Assembly: GCA_015680635.1 (NCBI GenBank)
Contig: JAABOA010000045.1
Span: 7,088-29,134, forward strand
Source of the DNA: Lunasporangiospora selenospora
Lineage: Eukaryota; Mortierellomycota; Mortierellomycetes; Mortierellales; Mortierellaceae
Direction: 5' to 3'
Length of the DNA: 22,047 nt
Shown: positions 9,524 through 17,975 of the stretch, piece after piece
Layout of the letters: every line of letters begins with the position of its first letter
Numbering within the stretch: the first letter of the stretch is position 1
Notes under the pieces: model-generated
What the model was told of the DNA's origin: nothing
The model's database searches: none
Seen by the model: only the letters and a program-made list of their open reading frames with translations
Position numbers and translations under genes: made by a program

Positions 9524-10862
9524 TCATCCATAGAATCTTTCGTCTGCGCTGCACAGTCCAGTGGCGACCCAACAAGAATAGACACGTTGACGATGGGCTA
9601 AAAAAAAGCCCGGTATCCAACAATGTTCGTGCTCCCAAAAGAGTATACTGACGTTCTCACCCCGCTTCCACAGCCAAGAAAAGATGACGCTCATGTAATC
9701 ATGATCCAAGGGCTGTGTCTGTCGATGAGGGGAAGGGGAAAGGCACGGCGAAGGAGGTGTTGTGGGTGGTGCTCAGAATTGTGTTGTGGGGAGAGAGATA
9801 AAGGGGAGAGACATGCGTGCCATTCAAAGGATTACATTTCGTGTATACACAACTTTGGGCAAAACAGTGTTTCCTTTTCCGTGGGCTTTGTCTACCTGTT
9901 CACTTTCACTTGATGCAAGGACCCGCACATGCGCGTGATTTCGGGGTCGCGCGCTGGACAATGAGCCTTGGACAACCGTGGTGTTGCTTGAGAGATTGGA
10001 CTCGAAACGACACGGACTCTCTTCCGAGTCACCATCCAAGGAAGCGGATGAAAAAGGAGAGCCGCTTGAAATGACTGGTCGGGCCTGGCAAAGAGAGAAG
10101 GGTGTACGTACCACAGACGTTTTAAAAGAAGCTTTAAGAAGCAGTGTGCCTAATTCTAACCCACGAACGATAGTCCTTGCTTAATGAAGCTGCCGAATTG
10201 GCCGTTGTTGTTATTTACAATCGTTCTCAAGACTCCGATGCTCTGTGGAGGATCTGGATCTGTCCCTGTGTCCCTGAGTCCGATCTTGGATGCATTCTGC
10301 GAGCAAACAGACAGGGGAGACTGACAAAGTGGAAGGAGAGATTCAGTCATTTCAAAAAAGGACCACTACAACTCAATCTAATATGGCTCGTTCTGTCGTA
10401 TGCACGATTGGAAGGTCGCGTCTCAGGTGAAGACATTACACTCAAGCTCTGCAGAGAAATAGAGTACAGTGGAGTGCAGTGCCATTTGTTGTCAGGAAGA
10501 AGCGAGAAGCGAGCGGGGCCTTGATTCAATGTATTTGTGAGGTGTAGGAGAGCAGGAGAGTGAATGTGCGAGACAGAGAGGGTGCGAGTGGCCGGGCCGC
10601 CGGGCCAGGCTCGGAAAAGGTAAAATGCGGTGTCGACTCCACAGGGGGAGGGGGGAGAGGTGTGATTAGTGCACAAGCAGTCCCTGTCGCGGCGGCCATG
10701 CGGGAGGTGGGTGCAGTCCAGTGCGTTCGATGCAATTGCGGCACCTACTGTTGGGTGAAGGCTCGCTTCTCCGATCGCCCACTGTCCCGCTCCCGCAGCC
10801 GTACTCGCCATCCTGGCCATTCTCCAACGCATCCGTCCGCGCACTGTATCTTTGCCAGAGCC

Positions 10863-10872
<10 letters not shown>

Positions 10873-10914
<42 letters not shown>

Positions 10915-10920
10915 CCCCCC
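10873..10920 (+). repeat. CT microsatellite followed by a C run
   Basis: A near-perfect CT run of about 38 bases is followed by an A and nine Cs. It lies about 300 bases upstream of the transcription-factor start, in a pyrimidine-rich stretch typical of fungal promoters and leaders. Confidence 0.9.
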
Positions 10921-11150
10921 TCTCTATCACCCTTTCTCTTTCTCTCTCACCCTCGTCCCTTTCGCTCTGCTCACTGTCTCTGTTCTTCTTAGTCATTCAT
11001 CCACTGCTCTCGGATCACCCATCAGCCCATCCACTCATCCACCCATCCCCATTCACACCTTTCTCCATCTCTTCTCTCCATCTTCAACCACTCCTACTAC
11101 CACCACTTCTTCTCCATTCCTACCCTCTCGCCTCCAAAGTGGCCGATCGA

Positions 11151-11177
11151 ATGCAGCTTTTGGTCATATCCTTCTAA
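11151..11177 (+). promoter_or_regulatory. Upstream ORF 1 of the Zn2Cys6 gene (MQLLVISF)
   Basis: An ATG opens an eight-codon frame ending in TAA, 34 bases before the main start codon. Whether it is in the transcript depends on the start site, which I cannot see. Confidence 0.5.
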
Positions 11178-11204
11178 AACTGCCTCCTTCGCCCTTCTGC
11201 CTGG

Positions 11205-11219
11205 ATGAACAATGGCTGA
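11205..11219 (+). promoter_or_regulatory. Upstream ORF 2 overlapping the main start codon (MNNG)
   Basis: The sequence ATGAACAATGGCTGA holds a four-codon uORF whose third codon contains the first two bases of the main ATG at 11212. A ribosome starting at 11205 stops at 11219, five bases past that ATG, so the uORF would compete directly with the main start. Confidence 0.6.
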
Positions 11220-14200
11220 CTCTGCTCCTCCTTCTATTGGCATCGCCTTGCCGCCAACATCTGTTCTAAAGATCAGAGACGCTTGTCTGCCATGTCGCAA
11301 GCAGCGATCTAAATGCGATGGCCAGCCATGTTGTTCTCGCTGTGCTCGACTTGAGCTTGAATGCACCTATGTTGAGTTAGTCAAGGCCCCGACACCTGCC
11401 CCAAAAGAACCTTGGCAAGAGTTTCTTGCAACAACTGGTACGAAGCCGGAGACTTTCGAGACCCTTGCAAGTGAGCTTTTTAATGACCCAGCCGTTGTCC
11501 CGGTATCGGACACCACTACCTTTCCCTGGCAAAAGCCCAAAGTTGCTCGAAGGCGCAAACAGACCTCCTCTGTGCGCTGTACCTGCCCCGTCACATCCAC
11601 GCCCACATCCATGTCCTCACCTATGTCCATGTCTATGTCCTCACCCGATCCTGCTGGCCAGGACTCGTTGTTACAGTCACCGCTTGCACAAGATGTGCCC
11701 GATCCTTTCACCAAGAGCCCAGATCCCCAGTCAGCACCCTTTTATTCCACCAACTCTAATGCTGCTCCAGCAGCAGAGCTGGGACAGAGCGGCACCAACA
11801 GCAAGCGCAAAGGTCGATCGACATCCGGGCCTTGCCGAGTGCATCAACCACACCTGTTCAGCAAACCACCACGGTCAGCAGCACAGATAGGTCCCTCGAC
11901 AGTCTCGACGGGAGCGTCGTCCTCAACATCCAGTATGGATGGACATGGTGGTGCAGGACCAAGTGGAGCACCTGCAGGGTTATTGCCATCAGGGCATCGT
12001 CATCGCCCTCCCCCAACCGAGCCAGCACCACTGCCAACCGCAGTGATCGAGACGTCCGAGAAAATCAACAATCTGAGCTCAAAACTCTCTCGGCTTTTCC
12101 TCTTCCCGGACAACTCTGTGCCGCCGCCACCACCCCAGCTCGCCATTCTCCAGTCGCGCTCGTTGTCTCCTGTGTTGCAGTCACACCTCATCCAGCTCTA
12201 CTTAACCTACTGCTGGCCTACACAACCGATCCTGGACCCACACACTTTCATGGCCCGGCTAGCTGCCCAGGAATATTGCACTCCACCCCATCCACTTTTG
12301 ATTGCTGCCATGTGTGCCGCAGCTGCACGGTGTATTGATGATACTGATATCGAGGCTCTCTGGGAAGAACATGACCTTCCAAACCCGATTTACCCCAGCT
12401 ATGCCAATGGCGAGCCTCGCGTTCGTTCAGCGCGCGACATGATCTGCTCCATCGGTGAATACTTTGGCTCGCTTGCCAAGGGCTATTTGCGGACAGAGTT
12501 ACCTCTGGTCCAGTCGCCGGACCGCTCTGGGGGTGCGGGTGACCCATTGACGGTTGTTCAGGGATTAATAATGATATCGACCTGGGATGCGTCAATCGGG
12601 CGGCAACGGGAATGCCAGGCTTGTTCAGCGCTCGCGCTGCGTATCATGATAGCAGGAGGCTGGCATCTTATGGACCATCCCAACGGTGATGGGTGCACAG
12701 ATAGTAGGATCAAGATGTGGGGCACGCTGGAGCGCGAGCTGGCTCGACGCTGCTGGTGGTTCGTTTGGGTTGCGGAAAAATGGACTGCTGCCATCCTTAC
12801 TCAGTATGTGGTACGTTCCGTGCGTTTTTATTATTTTGCTTTCATCTACTTGGAGCTAAACCCAAGGCTCAAATAGAACTGTGACTTGTATTCGAATGAC
12901 TGATGATGTCCAGCTACACTCTCTCCCTCTAGACTCTGCATCTCTCACTCTGCGAGACCCTTTCGCTGCCACGCGAGTTCCGTCAGGGGGACCCAAATGA
13001 TAACCTGACAGTGCGCTACTTTCCACAGACGATCCAAGGTGCTTATCTCTGCGGTGCTGTCATCCAACTCCACTATCATCCGTACGAGGCTGAAGATGGT
13101 ACTGAGTATCACCACGAGATCAGTTTGGAAGATTACAAGCGACTCGAGGCTCGACTAAACGAGATCGATACTCATCTTGAGGCCTGGTTCAAAGCCCTTC
13201 CAGGTGACCTGCGCCCTGATTGGGGTGAGGGTGCAGGAGAGGACAGTGGGGACGGACAGGGGTTCAAGCCCGGTGGAAGTTCGCAGTTCTTTGTTGCAGG
13301 TGGAGAGTGGTGGTGGCGACATTATGTTGGCTCACTGCTGGAGCTAAACTATTATGCTCGTAAGTGATCCATTAACCCAACTCTTGCCTTTTTTACTCTG
13401 TCATCCACGTTAATTTAATGTTTGGAGGAAAAATCTACACAAACGAACTTTACTAACGCTTGTGCATAACTTTTGTGTGTATGTGTAACTTCCTACGACA
13501 CAGTCAAACTGTTGCTTCACCATCCTCCACATGTTGTTTCTAAGATTCCCTCACCTGTGTCGCGGTTGAAGCTGGCCCAAATGGCCAACAAAATTACTTT
13601 GACCTGCGAACGGTTATGGCAGTATCCGACAACTCGCCCTGTGTTCTATCACATGGCTGGACCCATCCTCTGGCTAGCTCTCTGTTATCAGCAAGAAAAC
13701 ACATTGAGCGAGAACCCCAGGATTCGTACGCCAGCATGTGTCAACATGCAAAAGAGCTATTACCTAGTGAAGAAAGCAGGTCGTCTAGTTCATGCGAATG
13801 AAGACGAACCTTTGACAGAACTTGAGTCAGTCAGCGGAAACAGCACTACGGTATGAGCACGAGCGCGACATTTTATTCGTCCAAATATCATTTATGCTTA
13901 GCAACTAACGCTCTGTTGGCTGTCTTCAATAGGCCACACCCTCTTTCCTGCGTCTCAGTGACGATCAACACATCAAGCCGATCATGGAAATATTCAAAGA
14001 GATGTTTCCAGTCATTCGACAAACCCTCCGCGACAAAGGATTTGGGCTTCGGACAAGGCCTAATGCGACGTCGAAGATATCTCCAAGCATGCTTCTTCCA
14101 AATCAAGCACCATCACCGCCTGCACCACTGCTTCAAGATATGAGCAGTAGTCCTGCGATTGCTAGCATGCCTTCTTCAGTCGACCCGGCTCCTGCATCTA

Positions 14201-14994
14201 CAATGTCATCAATTTCGGCAGCGGCAGCGGCAGTCATTAATACTGCTGGCAGCAGCTCTCCTGGTTTCTACTTGGCCCCATTGACTCCACCTGGAACTTC
14301 TAACACAGCTGGGAGCTCGCCTGTGACAGACTCTCTTGGTTCCGCACCTTCGCCATCGCCGCCTCCGAATAGTATTGTGCATAATGGGACGAGTATGGGA
14401 TCTCTTGGAATGGCCTCCTCTAGCCTCAATTCAAACATCCCTGTTTCAGAGACCGGACATGTCTATGCTCCAGGCATAATACCAGGTATCCCTGGTATCC
14501 CTGATTGCATATCGCACCAGCAGCAACACGCATGTGTCGAGTTCCAGATGCAACAACAATCGTTTGTTCAGAACCAGCAATCACAACCACTCCTATTCCA
14601 ACAGCAACAACAACAGACGCCGCCAACAGCAATTTTTAATGGCCAGCAGAGCTCCTCGATGAACGAAATCCATTTTCATGGGAGCAACGCCCACCATCCA
14701 AGTATCCCACTTCAGTCATACCCTCAACAACAACAACAACAACAACAACAACAGTTATTCACTGTTCAGTCGATCCAAACTCAGAATGCACAAGGCATAT
14801 TGCCACAGCAGGCGGGACCCTCTCTTTCACGGCAGCCCCCAGTCATTCCAGCTGGTCTTACCGGTCTGTCAGATCCCTTGAGTTCAATCATGAATATGAG
14901 TCCAGATCCATTTGGCTCCATCATGCAGAATGAACCTAACGTGTTGTCATCTATCATAGACTATTCTGAGTGGATTAACCACTCGCTGGAGTGA
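11212..14994 (+). CDS. Zn2Cys6 binuclear-cluster transcription factor (exons 11212-12810, 12933-13359, 13504-13850, 13933-14994)
   Basis: Four exons in consistent phase encode 1,144 residues. The DNA-binding domain is near the N-terminus: Cys25, Cys28, Cys35, Cys41, Cys44 and Cys51 in the CX2CX6CX5CX2CX6C pattern, starting RDACLPCRKQRSKCDGQPC. A long Ser/Pro-rich linker follows. A helical region from about residue 318 (LIQLYLTYCWPTQPILDPHTF) through WWWRHYVGSLLELNYYA near 655 to FYHMAGPILWLALCYQ fits the fungal transcription-factor middle homology domain. The C-terminal 350 residues are low complexity, with Gln-rich runs and ten glutamines near residue 1056, ending in an acidic/hydrophobic DYSEWINHSLE that could be an activation segment. 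These proteins bind CGG-type sites and regulate metabolism or development; the target is not readable here. Two uORFs precede the start. An alternative acceptor for intron 1 breaks the frame. Confidence 0.92.
14725..14754 (+). repeat. CAA repeat coding for polyglutamine in the Zn2Cys6 protein
   Basis: Nine CAA codons and a CAG encode ten glutamines. Shorter Gln runs occur just upstream, around 14580-14617. Confidence 0.9.
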
Positions 14995-14999
14995 ATCCA

Positions 15000-15005
15000 A
15001 ATAAA
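15000..15005 (+). terminator. AATAAA just after the Zn2Cys6 stop codon
   Basis: AATAAA lies six bases after the stop. It may act as a poly(A) signal, but it is unusually close, so a signal further downstream (AT-rich stretch near 15060-15125) is also possible. Confidence 0.35.
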
Positions 15006-15217
15006 CATGGGACTCGTTGACCTTATTCTTGTTCCTGACTCCTTGCTAGTTTCTTGATCCCGTCATAAAATTCGTTCTTTACTCACTCTTTTCATTTCCT
15101 GGGAGGGGGTCTCAATCATAAAATATGGCCACTATCTTGTGAAGACCTGAGTGAATAACAGCGCTCTCGAGGATCGCGCGAGCTTGGTCCTTCTAGTACA
15201 GTCGAACTTTGGTCCTT

Positions 15218-15244
15218 GAGACGATGGCCCAGCGAAATCGTCTC
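15218..15244 (+). repeat. Subterminal hairpin next to the pogo-like left end
   Basis: GAGACGAT (15218-15225) is the exact inverted complement of ATCGTCTC (15237-15244), with an 11-base loop. It lies between the transposon end and the start of the transposase frame. Confidence 0.75.
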
Positions 15245-15300
15245 GAAGCGAGATGGGAGGCTCCCTATTATTGCAACATACATTAGGCAGAGCAACCCCA

Positions 15301-15412
15301 GGTACTCGTGGTTCTACTCGTGGTTCTACTCGTGGTTCTACTCGTGGTTCTACTCGTGGTTCTACCCGTGGTTCTACTCGCAGTTTAGCTCGTGGTTCTA
15401 CTCGTGGTTCTG
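15301..15412 (+). repeat. 12-bp tandem repeat (GGTTCTACTCGT type) coding for RGST units
   Basis: About eight to nine head-to-tail 12-base units, some with substitutions (for example CAGTTTAGCTCG), encode Arg-Gly-Ser-Thr repeats in the transposase frame. The near-identical units point to recent expansion by slippage. Confidence 0.85.
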
Positions 15413-16101
15413 CTGATGGTTCTAGTCAAGTTTCCCCTGATTCTCGTCAAGTTCCGCCTAGCTCCACTCGAGTCTCAATTAGTACTGCTTACGCGTCTCC
15501 TGGAACAATATCGCTATCGCTTGCTCTACTTCCTGGTTCAGCTCAAGCTTCGAGCGCCACCAGTGGGCAACCTGGCAGCCGAAAAAGACCACCTGTTTCC
15601 CAGATTGTACAAAAGGCCAAAGGCATCGGATGGAACCCACCCGTTTTTAAGACTCTAAGATCAGGCAAATACACTCGTAGTCAACTGACGACAGTAGAGC
15701 GGACAACAACTGATCGCGTGAGTGACCTACTTCATTGCGCAAGGATGAAGGTTAAAAATGCCGCTCTAGTGTCGCCGACGGATGACCTGCCACGCATCCT
15801 TTTGGCAAGATACTCGTACACTTTCAGTCAAAAACCGGCATTCATTGAAAGTTACGACTACCTCAAAAATAGAGAGGATGAGGTGACAGGTGGCGTCTCA
15901 CTTGGAAACTTCGGCAATCTCATCGGTCTTGATATCCCCAAGCCTAGCATTCACCGGTGGTGTATGGAAGACAGAGAAAGGACATTCAAAGAGGCATCGA
16001 TCAATCCTGACGCGTGTAATTTAACCGTTCGGAAGCACATGAAACTTGAGGATGTATTGGTACGCTGGCTCGAGGATCAGCGAGGACGAGGCGACTTTGT
16101 A

Positions 16102-16109
16102 CGCAGAAG
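16102..16109 (+). repeat. Left copy of the target-site duplication around the MITE
   Basis: CGCAGAAG here matches GGCAGAAG at 16231-16238 in seven of eight bases. Eight-base duplications are typical of hAT-family insertions. Confidence 0.65.
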
Positions 16110-16230
16110 CAGTATTTCTGATTCAAGTTTTGATACTTGAAATCTCCTAACAAAGCTTGAGGTTTGAGCTTGAGTTTGATCAAACATCATTAAGAAATTT
16201 CAAGTATCAAAGCTTTGATCAAAAACACTG
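16110..16230. mobile_element. 121-bp hAT-like miniature inverted-repeat element (MITE) inside the transposase pseudogene
   Basis: The two ends form a 41-base terminal inverted repeat (16110-16150 and 16190-16230) with 34 matching positions by my alignment, starting CAGTRTTTYTGAT. A 15-base core (16129-16143 and 16197-16211) is perfect. Six of the seven mismatches are transitions. The 39-base middle contains the palindrome GTTTGATCAAAC. The ends beginning CAGT and the flanking eight-base near-repeat (CGCAGAAG / GGCAGAAG) fit non-autonomous hAT elements. Element plus one duplication is 129 bases, a multiple of three: taking both out rejoins the transposase frame as FVRRS-NMQDAAKS, supporting a real insertion. 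It codes for nothing. Confidence 0.78.
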
Positions 16231-16238
16231 GGCAGAAG
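16231..16238 (+). repeat. Right copy of the target-site duplication around the MITE
   Basis: GGCAGAAG matches the left copy (16102-16109) except for the first base. The identity continues as CA on both sides because the element itself starts with CA. Confidence 0.65.
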
Positions 16239-17761
16239 CAATATGCAAGATGCAGCAAAATCAATCTTCACTATTCTTGCAGATGAAAAGGATCCTGATG
16301 ATGTCTCCAAAGACACAACTCCATGTTTTTCAGTCTCTTGGTTCGACGATTTCAAGAAACACCACAATATTACATACGTGAAGCTGCGTGGAGAAGCAGG
16401 ATCAGTCGACCTTGAGAAGATCGAGCCTGAACTGGAGGCGATCCGTGCGCGTTGTGCACGGTATTCTCCTGACAACATTTACAACTGTGACAAAACAGGC
16501 CTTTATCTCAAACAACTGGATCCAAAGTCTCACACGACTGTCGGTGACACCACAGCTGGCGTCAAGGCTGACAAGAACTGCAGAGTTACCATTTTGTTTT
16601 GCATCAATGCCTCAGGCTCATCCTTACTGAAAGCGCAGCGATCAAGGCATTACAGCCTCTGGTTATCGGTGAGGAACACGACAGATGGCCTATCCGGAAT
16701 GAATGAAAACAAGGTGCATTCACTCATTCATCTCACTTCTCACTCGATGTCTATAGGAAAACACATTGCAAAAGGGATCGATAAAGAGTCTCTTAAACTC
16801 ATAGATGCGGAGAGAACAACTAAAGGATGGATGACAGGTGAACTATTCCTCAAATGGATGCAGAACTTTGACGATTAATTGACTGAACCAACTCTTCATC
16901 TTTTGGACTCGGCATCACAGCACAACAATACTGATTACAGTAACCCTGACACCAAGACACTCTGGAAACACCTCGATGTTGTGCGCCTTCCCGTCAACTC
17001 CACGTCCGTGACACAACCTTTGGATGTTGAAGTTATCAGTGTGTTCAAGAGAGTATTCTTGGGGATGCTCTGTCGCAAGACATCTGTCGTCCGAACACTG
17101 ACGGATGACAAGGTGATCAGCGATGGGCAAGCATGGGATCTCATTCCGTTTGCACGGAACGCTGGGAAAGCAAGCACATTGAGAAATTGCTTTGCCAAAT
17201 CCCCAGTTCCCCTGAAATCATGCACGCTACGATCAGGTCTATGCCAATTACAGACAACGAACGTATTATTCATGAAAGTAGCACGAAACGCCTTCGTCTT
17301 GCCGATCAAGAAAGGTTGTATTTCGAGCACCTGGTTGCCGAAACAAGCGCTGAAAAGGGCTGGGAAATCAAGGGTGCTGCAGAGTCAGATATTCTAGCTA
17401 CCTTCATGGAGGAGGAAACACTATCGGATATGCCCTTGCATGACCCAAACTCCACCGAAAATGATGATCAACAAGGCGTTGCAATGAGAGTTCTCCTGCA
17501 AGTGACCTTTTCAAGTTTATCGCAGATGGGCTTTCCAAATACACGGGAGGACAACCTCTTCATTCTCCCGAGGGTATGCGAAACACTCTTTATGTGAATA
17601 GGAAGGAAATGGGCCCAGAATTGCGGACCCACTTTAAAGGCATCCTTGACGTGCTCAAGAAACAAATGCGCGAAATAGTTGTTCCAGAGAAGCCATTTGC
17701 GACTCCTCCCTCTTCCAGTGGCGACTTTTTCGATAGCAATAACCCCTTCTGGAATAAATAA

Positions 17762-17975
17762 CTTTTTGAAGCGAGGGCCGTGATCTAGTGTTGCGCGGTG
17801 TAGCTCTATTGCTGAAGGGATGAGTGGGTCTGAGAGGATGATCAGGCGAGGCAGTGGCCAACCACACATTTGCATAAGTGGGGAGCTCGTTTCGGTCCAT
17901 CTGGAAGTACTCCCTCTTGTAGCACATCGAGACGGCTCACATTCATGCAGGTATTCATGGTGTTATTTCCTTTCA
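17762..17975. other. Interval between the transposon remnant and the SQ/TQ-rich gene
   Basis: I see no gene here. It should hold the promoter of the downstream gene and possibly the lost right end of the transposon. No inverted copy of the left terminus was recognised. Confidence 0.4.

Larger units (their letters stand above)
8678..11150. other. Gene-poor interval of about 2.5 kb
   Basis: I found no frame with a recognisable protein family. Several 60-100 codon frames occur on both strands (for example 8878-9090 plus and 9824-10114 minus), but none has supporting splice structure. Notable contents are an AATAAA at 8976-8981 that might end the primase transcript, a GT microsatellite at 9495-9523 and a CT microsatellite at 10873-10910. 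The last several hundred bases become strongly CT-rich and probably form the promoter and leader of the transcription factor. A non-coding RNA cannot be excluded by eye. Confidence 0.4.
15199..17761 (+). mobile_element. Remnant of a pogo/Tigger-like (Tc1/mariner superfamily) DNA transposon
   Basis: The left end looks like a pogo-type terminus: TA at 15197-15198, then CAGTCGAACTTTGGTCC from 15199. About 50 bases further in begins a decayed transposase frame that runs to 17761. I could not find the matching inverted end (a sequence ending in GTTCGACTG followed by TA) downstream in the next 400 bases, so the right end is lost, diverged or beyond my recognition. The right boundary given is simply the end of the last transposase-like frame. 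The element sits between the Zn2Cys6 gene and the SQ/TQ-rich gene. Confidence 0.7.
15253..17761 (+). pseudogene. Decayed DDE transposase with CENP-B-type helix-turn-helix domains, interrupted by an insertion
   Basis: The frame opening at the ATG at 15253 encodes a Ser/Thr-rich N-terminus with RGST repeats, a psq-like helix-turn-helix (IPKPSIHRWCMEDRE) and the beginning of a CENP-B-type domain (KLEDVLVRWLEDQRGRGDF). It continues after a 121-base insertion with SVSWFDDFKKHHNI. The DDE core keeps three aspartates: YNCDKTGLY (codon 16489), LHLLDSASQH (16906) and TSVTQPLDVEVISVFK (17023). Damage seen: the insertion brings a stop at 16138-16140; an in-frame TAA lies at 16876-16878; the expected PLVIGEEHDRW segment near 16640-16700 is in another frame; further frame changes occur near 17150-17230 and 17570. 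The family cuts and pastes DNA at TA sites. This copy cannot make a full transposase. The usual Glu/Lys position after the first Asp reads Lys (DKTG). Confidence 0.82.

Noticed and set aside
9824-10114. Overlapping 96-codon minus-strand and 68-85-codon plus-strand frames
   Set aside because: Both strands look equally protein-like, neither has a recognisable domain or a clear splice partner, so neither was called.
10560-11269. Long Ser/Leu-rich and Arg/Glu-rich frames over the CT tract
   Set aside because: They are products of the CT microsatellite read in several frames.
15216-15416. Frame with repeated YSWF units
   Set aside because: It is the 12-bp repeat read in the wrong frame; the transposase motifs lie in the frame starting at 15253.
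16099-16235. Intron reading of the interruption (GTACGC donor, GGCAG acceptor)
   Set aside because: The 137-base intron breaks the phase to the downstream transposase frame, while removing element plus duplication (129 bases) keeps it, and the inverted repeats fit an insertion.
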